Positions 1-10,300 of a DNA stretch of 64,000 nt are shown here, one piece after another (the first letter of the stretch is position 1; every line of letters begins with the position of its first letter). Location: NCBI RefSeq assembly GCF_013426205.1, contig NC_089423.1, positions 5,580,001 through 5,644,000 of the forward strand, given 5' to 3'. This stretch comes from Metarhizium brunneum. Lineage: Eukaryota > Ascomycota > Sordariomycetes > Hypocreales > Clavicipitaceae. The translations under genes and the position numbers were made by a program. The notes under the pieces are model-generated. The model did no database searches, was not told where the DNA came from, and was given only the letters and a program-made list of their open reading frames with translations.

Positions 1-777
1 GAGACCGTCCAACAAGACAGTAAGAAAGCCCTCCCCCCTGCCCCGAAATCCGCATCTCAAAGCCCCAGCGCGCCGCTCACGCCCCCTCCCTTCCCTGCAG
101 GACTCTTCACCACCTGCCACCGCGTGCTCACAACGCGCCTCTACGAGCCGGCCCTGGCCACGGCGGCCCCCGCCCCGACCGACCCCGACGCCCTCCCCGG
201 CGAGCCCTTCCTCCGCGCCGACTCGCTAGCCAAGTGTCTCGACTCGTCGCGCGACTCCCTCGCCGCGCTGCTCTCCGTGCCCCCCGAACACCTGTGCCGC
301 CTGCCGCTGACGGCCTCCGCCGCCCTCGCCTTCACCGTCGCAACCACCTGCCGGCTGCTGCTGCTCGACGCCGCGCCCGACTGGCAGCCCGACGCGGCCC
401 GGGCCACGCTCGACTTCGCAACCACCCTCGAGGGGCTGCAGGACAACTTTGCCCGCGCGGACGAGTGGGCGGCGGAGAATGCCCGCAGGAGGAGGCTCGG
501 GGGGGACGGCGGCGGCGGCGGCGGCGGCGAAAACACCAGGCCGGACCAGTATACGAGCAAGCTGGGGTGGATCCGGCAGTGGTACATGGCAAAGACGGGG
601 CAGGCGGAGCAGCGGCCGGCCGGGGCGCGGGCCCAAGAGGGCACTTTGATGCCGGCGGCACATGCTGAGCCGTGGCCCCATGATGTGACGCTCGACTTTG
701 ACTTTTGGCCGGATTTGATATCCATGTCTGACATGGCCGTGCAGACATTCTCGGGAAACACATGCACCGATGGTTGA
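1..777 (+). CDS. Zn2Cys6-type fungal transcription factor, C-terminal part (5' end outside window)
   Basis: This is the 3' part of a gene that begins before the window. Exon 1-19 joins exon 101-777 across an intron with donor GTAAGA and acceptor CTGCAG, and the frame stays open. The joined protein starts ETVQQDRLFTTCHRV and ends at TGA 775-777. It has the alanine- and leucine-rich helical make-up of the C-terminal regulatory half of fungal Zn(II)2Cys6 regulators (AflR-like layout): a helical stretch around SLAALLSVPPEHLCRLPLTA, then a glycine run, then an IRQWYMAKTG helix. The DNA-binding domain is not in the window, so the class is inferred from this tail alone. The exon is very GC-rich and has long antisense open frames that are artefacts of composition. 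Confidence 0.55.
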   Translation, partial: ETVQQDSKKALPPAPKSASQSPSAPLTPPPFPAGLFTTCHRVLTTRLYEPALATAAPAPTDPDALPGEPFLRADSLAKCLDSSRDSLAALLSVPPEHLCRLPLTASAALAFTVATTCRLLLLDAAPDWQPDAARATLDFATTLEGLQDNFARADEWAAENARRRRLGGDGGGGGGGENTRPDQYTSKLGWIRQWYMAKTGQAEQRPAGARAQEGTLMPAAHAEPWPHDVTLDFDFWPDLISMSDMAVQTFSGNTCTDG

Positions 778-978
778 GTCAAACTAGTTTCGGAATATAT
801 CTATATTTGAATAGCAATAATATCTCTCCAACGATTGTATCCATTACGCCTCGTGGTATCATGACAAAAAATGCTTATGATCATGCCTGTAATCCTGAAA
901 AATCTTGCCTCTGGCCTAATCTAACCAAGCCCAAACAGTTGCAAATGCCGCATCACAGTGTAGCCTTTCCCCCTTAGT

Positions 979-2848
979 TTATGGCTGAGGCTGCTGTCCT
1001 GGACCCCATAAACTATGCGATACGGCTGCCTGTGCCCGTGTCGGTGCGGCTAGCCCACTGCCAGTGCCGTCATACGGATTGTAACGCCCTTGCATTACAC
1101 CAGTCTGCTGCCGAGTGTCGTGGTGTTGGAATTCGCGAGACTGGTTCGCCCCAAATGCCTGGTACGGCGACGCATCTCGTTGCAGTTGCGGAGGTGCTGT
1201 GGAATAGTCACGAGCCTCCGGATTGGGCTGAGCGTTATCCATCAAGCCAGCCCTTTCTTCAACTCTAGAAGAGTAATATGGGTTTGCCTGCTGAGAGGGC
1301 TGCCCGTATGCTTGCGTGACTGAGCCATATTCGTCGTGCTGACCTGGATGGCCGGCTCCAGATCGCCCGGGTTCGTGGGAGCCACCGCCTTCTTTATTGT
1401 CAGGGAGGTTATCCATGTCAAGGCCGTCGCCCCGATTCCGGCGGTAACTGATATCCTCCTTGCGGCGCTTGACTCCACAGCAGAGCCATCTCATGCCTCG
1501 GCCGAATGCTTTGATGAAATCCCATAGATTCAGTGCATCATACAACGCCATGAGTCCCATGGAACCACCCGAGGGCGCCTGGCGCTCGTTTTCGACGGCG
1601 GGAGAGGCCTTGTCTGCGATGGGGTTGGGATAATATGTTCGGGGTGCGCCGACAATATACGGCGCATACGGAAAGGCCCAAAGGTGGAGTATCGCAAACA
1701 TGGCCATCTCGACGCAAAGGAGTAAAGCCGGGATGCCGACTTTTAGATCGGGATATGCGATAACCTCATTAGGATGAACAATCCTGAGAGTCGATGTGCC
1801 AACCGAGATGGCTGATGCCTGCCAGAAAGACAAGAAAACGACCAATTTGATGGCAACAATTTTGACAAAAAGCTTGTGCTCGGCTAACGGCTCTTTGAGT
1901 TGGACGTAGAATTGGATAAGGCAGTACATTGCGATTGTAACAGCTATTGCGTTAATCACAATGATCTGTAAAAAAAGAAGATATTAGCTCCCCATAGCAA
2001 GAATAAATCAAGCCATGTTACATACCCAAATGTGACCAAATACTGGGCTGTTGGAACTTTCGCAGTATCTTTTGAAGTACTGTGACACAACTGCAGATAT
2101 GGTCATGGCGACACGAATGAAGCAGTAGTGATATACACCAATCCAGATGATATTAAACCACGTCAAGCCACTCTTCGGTAATCTCCAAATACCTCGCTCG
2201 CCGCCACAGCATTTGGCAAACCAATTGACTGGCATAACCCATGGCTTAATTGGGTATAACTCGCGAAAGAAGGATTTTTGACTTCGTATATCCGGTGCCA
2301 CGTAGTGACACAGCAGCGCGAAGAAGGACGCAATAGCAAAGGCTTCGTAACAATCCGCGATGACCTGAAAGTAGATGGCATGCCAGTACCACTCAAGTTG
2401 CAAATATGACGAGATGGCGTACACGGGAACCATGAAAAGAATACGAATGATGCTAAAAGGCTCATGGTTAAAGTTGAAGTCGGCAGAAAATGGCTCTTCA
2501 ATCACTTACTATCGCTGCTCACGAGGCTGGGTGTAGTGCAGAGCGTGCATCCAAATAAGGTACAAACTGAGCGCTGTGGCAATGAGGGTACTCGATGCGG
2601 AGATGACTCGAGCGAGGTCATGGAAGTTGAGGCGACCGGCAATGAGGCGCTCTGAGCCAGGCGATACTGTGTCGAGTAGCGTTAGTATTAGATGCCGTAG
2701 CTACATGCATGGACAAGACGTCGCCTCAAAAGTCATGGCATCAGGCAGCATGGCCGCCTCAGAAATGAACGACAGCTATATCGCAAACCCAAGAGAGAAA
2801 AAACATACTTTTCATATCCTCCAGCGTAGTGTTGCAAGTCAGATTCAT
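979..2848 (-). CDS. TMEM184 / OST-alpha (DUF300) family multi-pass membrane protein
   Basis: Four exons on the minus strand, 2848-2809, 2666-2510, 2452-2026 and 1965-979, give 536 residues. The start MNLTCNTTLEDMK is followed by a GTATGT donor, and the first intron holds a perfect TACTAAC branch site. About seven membrane segments lie in the first 310 residues, with family-typical stretches RILFMVPVYAISSYLQLEWY and AIASFFALLCHYVAPDIRSQ. The cytoplasmic tail of roughly 220 residues is hydrophilic, glutamine- and proline-rich and probably disordered. The family (organic solute transporter alpha, TMEM184, plant LAZ1) sits in endomembranes or vacuole; its transport role in fungi is not settled. 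The gene ends tail-to-tail with the regulator fragment, about 200 bases away. Confidence 0.9.
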
Positions 2849-4839
2849 GGTTGTGGCTGCAGCTCACGGCTGTGCGTTGTCTTGGCACCGTCTTGGTCTT
2901 GGCCCTCCAGGGGCAACGAGTATCCAACCTCGGCCGATTGTAGAGATGTAAGCTGATAAGAAAAGGCGAGTCAACCTTTAGATCTAAATGTTGAGCTATG
3001 GTTGTATGTTCTCGGCATTGAAGGCTGCCCGAGGATATCTTGCGCCCACGAGGTCGGGGATCTTTCCTGGGGTTGTCGCAAAGGAACGAGCGGAGCTGCT
3101 GACGACCGAAGGATCCTCGAAATGGCTCGTAGAGGCGGATGGGTCCGCCTGAGTATGCAGTATGTTTTTATGCTGGTTGTAGCAGGCTCTATTCGATGCT
3201 CCCGTGTTCGAACTCTCGACTGGGCTCGCTGGCTTCGAAGGACTGGATATGAATGTACCCTGCGGGAATGGCGCAGAAATGTCTTGGTCGCACGCTATAC
3301 AGTTTAGGATCGGGTCAAATACACATTAAAAACGATGTGAAAGGGCAAAGTCAGGCTACAAAGGAAAACAATCGCAAGGCGAGCAAACTCTCGGTCGAGG
3401 AGTTATGAATGCAGTAAGTCATGCACACAGTGAATGGTGAATGAAAGAAGGTGATCGCAATCCCAGGGGGATAAAACGGACCAAGGCGCTTGGAAGGGCG
3501 GGAAGGCGCGACAGAGTGACGGAATGCTAGTGGGGAGAGTCAAGTGCCATTGGTGGCCTGGGGGTGGTCGGTGCGAGGATGTCACCTGTTCCTGGCCTAT
3601 TCCCTTCTTGTCTGCGTCCCTGTCAGATTGGAAGGGTCGGCGGCTGGTCGTTCCTGCTGGTTGTTGCCTTTTTGTTCAAAGGCGCTCCGCTTGGCCTCCT
3701 TATATCTTCTTTATTTCCATGCAGCACCACCGGCGACCAAATTCTCTTTCTTCGTTGGGAGTTTGAAATGACGTTCAGCGCGTGCTTCTCTGGCGCCCAA
3801 CACCATTGCTTGCGGAACAAATTCTGCCTCGCCACCCCTGAAAAGCCACGACATTAATTACAAGACCAACCCGACTTGCATGTGCTTAGGCTAGAATGCG
3901 ACCCATGTCGCCTGGTTCAATTCGATGTGGAGTGAAAATGGATGGCGGGATGTGCTACCAACGGAATGGATCTGGTGGGAAACTTCAACGTCTCAGGTCT
4001 CACTTGCAACGATCTACTCCGTACGGCCAGCATAGCCTCCTCCGCTGGGACCCTACCAACTGCCACGCCACTTGGTGGACACTCGATTCTCTTGCCAGCA
4101 ATCGCCTACTTGACCCCTTTCTAGCGTGTTTCAGCAAGGCATCATCTTTAGCACGACAAAGAATAGTGATTTCAACGGGGCTACATCACGGGGCCTCTGA
4201 GGCCCTGACTGCCTCTCCCAGGGGGCATCGCAGATTTATCGAATACGTACGGTTGTCCCGCGACCCTTTTGGTCCGAATTTTGTGTTGCGACACACCAAG
4301 CACACAATGCTGTTTGTTGGTCATTCAACACGGTAGTGTTAGCTGTACGGAGTACGTGGCCGTGCCCGGGATGATGCAGATGCTCATGTCGCACGGAAGT
4401 AGGGGCTTTGGCCAGACTGGCCAGCTCAGGCTCACTGAGCCACGCTTTTTGTGTTTGCATCGTCGGAATACGGATCCGAAAGCTGGAGAGAAATACGCAC
4501 AGCAAATTACCTAGCGGGAACAGATCGGGGTGTGCTCTGTAAGAGACCGAGAAACCCGGTGACACGGTTGCTTCTGCGTGCGGCTCGGGACCGAGCGACA
4601 GTGGGGGTCGTGACTCGTTTCTGTAAGTTGCTGATGGCGTCACGATCTGACTTAAAGGTGAACTTCTCAACCGGCAGAGCGATTCGTTTTGGGACACGAC
4701 CTGAAGAAATTTCTCTCTTTCTTTCCTTTGTGCACCGTCAGCTGGCTATGCCAACTCCAGGAACCCTTAGACGGGGGATCGCACTTCGGGGTCTCCAGAT
4801 GTCATTGTTTTTTGTTCACTAATGTGACCTGTCAACAGG
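2849..4839. other. Intergenic stretch, no gene supported
   Basis: This holds the upstream region of the TMEM184-type gene and the region downstream of the esterase pseudogene. Short open frames here overlap each other on both strands and lack family-like composition or splice support. One TACGGAGTAC element lies at 4346-4355. Confidence 0.6.
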
Positions 4840-5857
4840 CTTTTTTGGTTACCTATTGTCCAGCCTTGCCCAAAGAGAAAATGCAACAGACCATGCTGGA
4901 GGCCGTCAGCCGCCGCACTGTCATGGTTCTCTCCAGTGGCTTCCATGGCCGGAATCCGGATACTTTTCATGTGCCTGCTACGGTGCTACCTTTAAGGCGA
5001 TCAATCAAACCTAACACGCCGTCTTCCGTGTCTTCCTCTTCCGGATTACAGTTTTCCTATGCGACGAATCTTGGCTCTTCTTCTTTGAAGGAAAACCCCT
5101 TTGGTTGATCCCCACGCCAGAATCAAGAAGAGTGCGCGGCCACTGCCTGCCGGCGGAGATCGTTCCCGGAATAGCCTCTCCTGGTACTTCACTATTGAGA
5201 AATCATCCTACCGGACTGTAGGACTTAGGGCAATGATTGTGTCAAAGTGAGTTGAATCTGTGTACAACGAACAAAACGAAAAGAGACCGCCGTGGGAATG
5301 GCCATAGAGAGCTCTCCTCGTGTGGTGTCCAGCTAGAAATAGATGCGAGAGCGATTTATCTTCCACGAATGCCATGACATATTCACGAATGAATACAGGA
5401 ACTGGTCCGCGTAACACTCGCAGTTTAGCAAAGGCTTATAGTAGTCATCTTCAGATGGAGCTCCGATATCAGGCTCGCGGCGCAACAAGTTGTGCACACA
5501 CGAACGCTGAGGATATCCGACGCCAAAGACAATGACTTTGCAACCATCAGTAGCGAAGTGTAGTCTGCGGGCCATGTCGAGTGCGGCGAAGAAGTACTCA
5601 TTGCCATCTACAAGATACCAGAGAAGAAGAATTAGCTTTGGTGCTCAATGGGCAACGTGAGAGTATCTTACGGGGGAGGACAAAATCTGAACTCAAACGA
5701 GAGATGCTGAATCGTCAGCTTCTGCAGGTATTCGATGTTGGCTCCAGCTCAGCGGCCAGGCCACCTGGACAAGATGGGTTTCTCTTCTGGACTTGGCTGT
5801 GAATTGGCCGGTATTTCGAAAGTGGCCTGGCTTCAAGGCTTTCATCATGCTCACCAT
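4840..5857 (-). pseudogene. Decayed alpha/beta-hydrolase esterase, siderophore esterase (SidJ/EstB)-like
   Basis: Pieces of one esterase run in the right order on the minus strand but in different frames. From a possible ATG at 5857 come PLSWSQHRIPAEA, then DGNEYFFAALDMARRLHF, VFGVGYPQRSCVHNLLRR and CECYADQF. After a frame change come FIREYVMAFVEDK and the nucleophile elbow GHSHGG, then LSPTVR-stop. Beyond that stop lie FSIVKYQERLFRE and, in another frame near 4880-4940, GENHDSAAADGLQHGL, which carries the histidine of the triad. Damage visible: TGA after SASLV, a frameshift near 5400, TAG at 5210-5208 where the family has a tryptophan pair, and further stops and shifts downstream. The TAG is what a G-to-A change of TGG would give. 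Relatives hydrolyse ferric triacetylfusarinine-type siderophores; the exact substrate of the intact ancestor is inferred. Confidence 0.75.
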
Positions 5858-7386
5858 TTTTGAAGATGATAGGCTATACCCTCGATTTGTGAGGTTTCTC
5901 GTTGTCGTGGGTTCTGAAGAGGAAATGGTGGTTGTTTTCCGATGTAGCCACACACTGCACATATTGTGTTTTCCCGGAGGCCCCCTCTCTAGAAACAACT
6001 TAGTTAAGACCCGCCAACATCATGCTCCGATGGGATCAATACCTTAGATCAGATAAAATGGCGTCATAGTAGTATATTTATTAGTGATTGATAACATCAC
6101 TCTGCATACCACATCCCTCTAAGAATACTTTCTGCCCCATGGGCGAACTAGCGACAACTTCACATTCTTCAGGCATAAGACTTGAATGGGTGACGTCAGG
6201 ATAGTCTGCCATATCACGAGTAAAACTGTAGTGGTCACTCCAATGTTGAACTGGAGGGTCGAACAACTTACTTGCCTAGCTTAGGATTACAGGCGAGTTA
6301 AGACGCCGACCTGTGCATGTCATCAGGGGCTTCATTAAGTTAGGAACTTGAACATTTCAAACCAGATTCACCAAACTGAAGATCTGTGTCTAAGATGTAC
6401 ATATATTGTGATATACGAGTGTACACAAACTCTTGCATCCATAGGGTGTTTCTTGTAACAGGCGATACAACTGCCGCCTCCAATATATGTGGTAACAAGC
6501 GTGATATAGTTTTCACGCTCGCCAGACTCCTTTTCTACAACCAAGCTATGAGGATACAAATATGACTCAAGTGCAACGTCCTTTGCAATCAATCCATAGA
6601 GGAGATCCAAGTTACAAACTAGTGTGATAGTCCGTAAACACATGTGCAATCATCTACAGACCGTACAGAACAAATTCTTATATACGGGAAATACCTGGTA
6701 GCAATGGACGTGATTGCCAATTTCCATCACGAAGAGCATATGAGTCCCCCCAGATTATTAATCGCCCCAACTCCATGCCAATGCTGTTCTAAATGGCCCA
6801 AAACAATCCGACAGTCCTATCAATGCATCGCTTACATCCAGCCTTCTGGCATTTCGTTTAACCAACTCGCTATTTTCCCATACAAACACTAGAAATACAT
6901 GTATGACTTCACATCGAATTATACAGTGGTAGGTGCAATGCAGCATACCATCAACGACACCCAGAACAACGCCTTGGGCCACCATGAGATAATGAGCCCC
7001 TGTTGGCAGCATATATAGTCTTCTGAGACATCTTCCACAGGGTATTGTGCAAAAGTTGACAATAAAATAGAGCCAGTTGAAGTTGAATGCAGTTGTTTTG
7101 TAATGGTACCAATCGTAAATAAAGAGAAACAAAAATGCGAGATGATGTCGACCAAATAAACGCCCAAAATTATGGCATATTGGCTCAAGACTTTGCCGCC
7201 CCTCCCGTCGCCCCTGCCTTGCTTTCTTGGCACCCGTTGCTTCGCGTACACGTTGAATACATGTTGCAAAATAGTTTTCCGCTCATTCATTTTGCGATCT
7301 GATCTTGTCGGCCCACCATGGTTTGAGAAACAACACCGTTTGTCTACCGTTGACTTCCTGCGACATCCTCTGTGACTCCCTGCGCT
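5858..7386. other. AT-rich stretch with short open-frame fragments, no gene assigned
   Basis: Several minus-strand open frames of 60 to 124 residues occur (for example at 6081-6266, 6368-6649 and 6758-7132). Some have a protein-like feel, such as LMVAQGVVLGVVDGML near 6950 and YLYPHSLVVEKESGE near 6530. None shows a full domain, and I could not build a spliced model. It may be the remains of another gene beside the dead esterase, or non-coding sequence. Confidence 0.4.
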
Positions 7387-10300
7387 TTATCGCCGAGGCC
7401 GTTTCTCGCGGTCGCTTGTCAAATTGCCTACACCCTCCTCGCTTCGTCTCTTGCGTCCGCGGTCTTCCCTGTGATCTCTCCTGTTACTCGCCTGGTTTGC
7501 GCCGTCTCGTGGCCCCGTTCCCCGACTACCACTGCTTGAACCCCTATGACCACCTCGGTCTTCGCCGCCCCAGTTGCCTCCAGCAGGCTGACCGTCGGCC
7601 CGATGTCGGCTGTCCCGTCCGCCAGCTGGTAGAGGCGGGCCCATTGAGTCCCTCAGTTGGCGACGAGATTCGCGCTCCTCCCTGTTGCCGCCGGCATCTG
7701 GGCCGCCCATGGATCGTCTTTCTCTGCTTTCGTTGGGATCCTTCCCATCTCGATCACGTTCACGACTGCTTCGGCGTGACGTGCGATTGGATCTATCGGA
7801 CCGTCCTTCGCGCTCATTCCTGGAGCGATCGTGATCGCGTCGCGCTTGGTTGTCAACCCCATTGGAAGATGCCCACATTGTGTCATGTCGCTCTTGATTG
7901 GGTGTTGATGTTGATGAGCCACCAGCAAGAACTTGAATGTCAGAATTGCCCAACATTTGCCGCGGCTGGTTGCTGCGGGGTCCGGTAGTGCGAGGTGGTT
8001 CTGGTATAATTTTTGCCTGTGCCTGTTGGAGAGTATTGTTAATTCCTGCAAGTTGTCTCCTGCCTCCGCCTCGTCCTGGACGGTCAACTGCAGAGGGACC
8101 AGTTGGCGTGTCGGTGTCAGGTCCAGAGCCACCCCTGGGGCTTGGGTGTGGTCGATCAGGAATACTGACCCCTTGGCCCTGGTGGCGCTGGTTACCTTGA
8201 GGTCCAGAAGGCGGGCCACCAAGCTGAGCGAGGCGGTCTGGATGCACACCAGACGTCGTTGTTGCGTTTACATTTGCTGGCGAAGGCTTATCACCACCTT
8301 GGATGAAATTCCTACCCCGCCCCAAGGGTCCTGCAGGAGTACCACCGGGTGTCTGCGGCCCACCACCGGGTTCATAACCGCGTCGGTTTCGGCCAGAAGA
8401 TGGACCAGTCGGGGGACCAGCTCTTTCGGGGGACGGCGGGCGTGGTGTTTCCGGAGGACCGAATCGGTTGTCAGGTCGACCCGGTAACGTCGGCTGCCCG
8501 TGTCCGCCTCGACTTGCGTTTCTACCTCTGCCTCGTGGACCGGACGGAATTTCAGAGTTAGGAGGTTGGGGGACAGGGTTAAGTCGTCCGTAGTTCTGGT
8601 CCTGATATGGCTTGCGATTGTCGAGCTCCTGCGGGCGGCTCCCTGGTCTTTGGAATCCGGGGCCATCACGCATTGTATCTAGGTGAAGTCTGTCGTCGTC
8701 CCGATCCATCGGCCGCTCTCCTCTGAAAGTGCCAGGTAATGGTGACCGATCTCGTGGTTCACGGCCAATAGGACGTTGATCTTGGGAAACATTGCGACCC
8801 TGACGATCTTCCCAGGCCCCAGGAGCAGAAACCTGCTCATTGCCATGACGACTGCCGCGCCGTGGAGACTGACCCCTTGCAGGTCTTTCACGCCCGTCGT
8901 CTCGGTTAAGTCTGCCGGGAGCATTATGAGCCATGTCGTCTCTGTCGGTAATGAGGGCAGCTCGCTCGGGATTTATGCCGTCCATAACTGCACTGCCTCC
9001 TTGTCGACGACCCCTTAATGAGCGATCAGGGTCAGTACCACGCGGCAGTCGCTCTGGTGTATCCTGAGCAAAGAGTGCGGCTCGTTCAGGATTCATGACA
9101 GGCTCGTGCGGTTCCACTGGCATAGCAAGCTCTGCCCCAGAGCTTTCGAGGGGCCGATCATGTGTTTTGGTACTAACCCGTTGCTCACGATGTGGTCGCT
9201 CACGCTCTGACTGTGTTGGTCGTGGTGGCAACTCGGCACGACCATTTTCTTCTTTGTAGTCAGTTGCACGGCGGTCTCCAAAATCGCGCCCGCGTCCAGG
9301 GCGCTCCGAATCAGACTGTCGAGATTCCCTGTGGTCTTTGATGTCGCGGGAGTCTCTTGTGTCCCTATCCCTGCCGTCTCGGACATCGCGTCCATCTCGA
9401 TGGCTGCGAGATTCTCTAACATCACGGCGATCGTGACCACGCGACTGACCGAAGCGCTCAGGTGTGAAGTGCCCAGGGATGGGTACATCCGGGCGACTGG
9501 GAAGATTGTGAGAGGGACGATCTGGCAGCTTATGACCTCGTGGTTCACTCTTGGCAGCCGCAGGTTTCGGGGTCGAGGACCTTGACTGCCCAGGTGTATC
9601 GCCGAGCTTTGTCGAGTCTCGACCACTCCCAGTGGGCTTGGGAGGCAAAGGCTCTTGAAGCGTGCTACCGCTAGTTTCTCGGGTAGCCTCTTTATCTTGT
9701 ACTTCCCCATCTTCCTCTTCGGCAGCAGCATTCCTAGCGCTGGATGTTCTAGAGTCTATGGTTAGCGTTTGATCCTTTAGGATAGAACAAAAATTCGAAC
9801 ATACTTATCGCCCTGGGGTTTGAAATCGGCAGCGGTTGGTCGCAAGGCGGGGACAGATGATTTATTGCCTTCTAGTCGAGATCCCGTAACCTAGTCACAA
9901 ATTAGTTTGATACAAAAAGCATGCAGTTATGACAACCAACGTACAGCGTTTTGGCGGAAAGCTTGGACCATAACCCATTTTGACTTTCGTCGTTGCAGCT
10001 CGGACATTGCACCCTGCGCAGCAACAGACAGGTCAACACGCTCGCCCTCTTCGCAATCGGGTGAAGTCTTGGCAGCGGCCTCCCGCTTTGTGATGTTCTG
10101 GAGCTGAGTGGCGAACTGAGCTGCCATAAAGTCTATGGCCGGGAAGAAGTCCAAGACAGTTTTGAGTACAGTAATACCGTTCCGGATATGCATCCATTCG
10201 GAACCCCCGAGGCAGTTTTTGAGTGCCATATTCAGGTTCTTGTGCCACCTAAACAAAAGATCTCTAAATTGTGCATGCTCGACGAAGGTTTCTGGTTTGC

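Noticed and set aside
141..782. 213-codon antisense frame over the regulator fragment
   Set aside because: It is a shadow of a very GC-rich exon. The sense strand gives a spliced, family-like tail, while the antisense protein is low-complexity Ser/Ala/Arg.
6368..6649. A cytochrome P450 haem-loop remnant (YIGGGSCIACYKK)
   Set aside because: The spacing and residues do not fit the FxxGxRxCxG signature well enough, and nothing P450-like was found around it.
7305..7988. 227-codon plus-strand frame overlapping the THO2 3' end
   Set aside because: It lies antisense to the arginine-rich THO2 tail. Its composition mirrors that tail and no domain is present.
9093..9731. 212-codon alternative frame inside THO2 exon 4
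   Set aside because: It overlaps the THO2 frame that continues in phase from exon 3, and it has no recognisable features.
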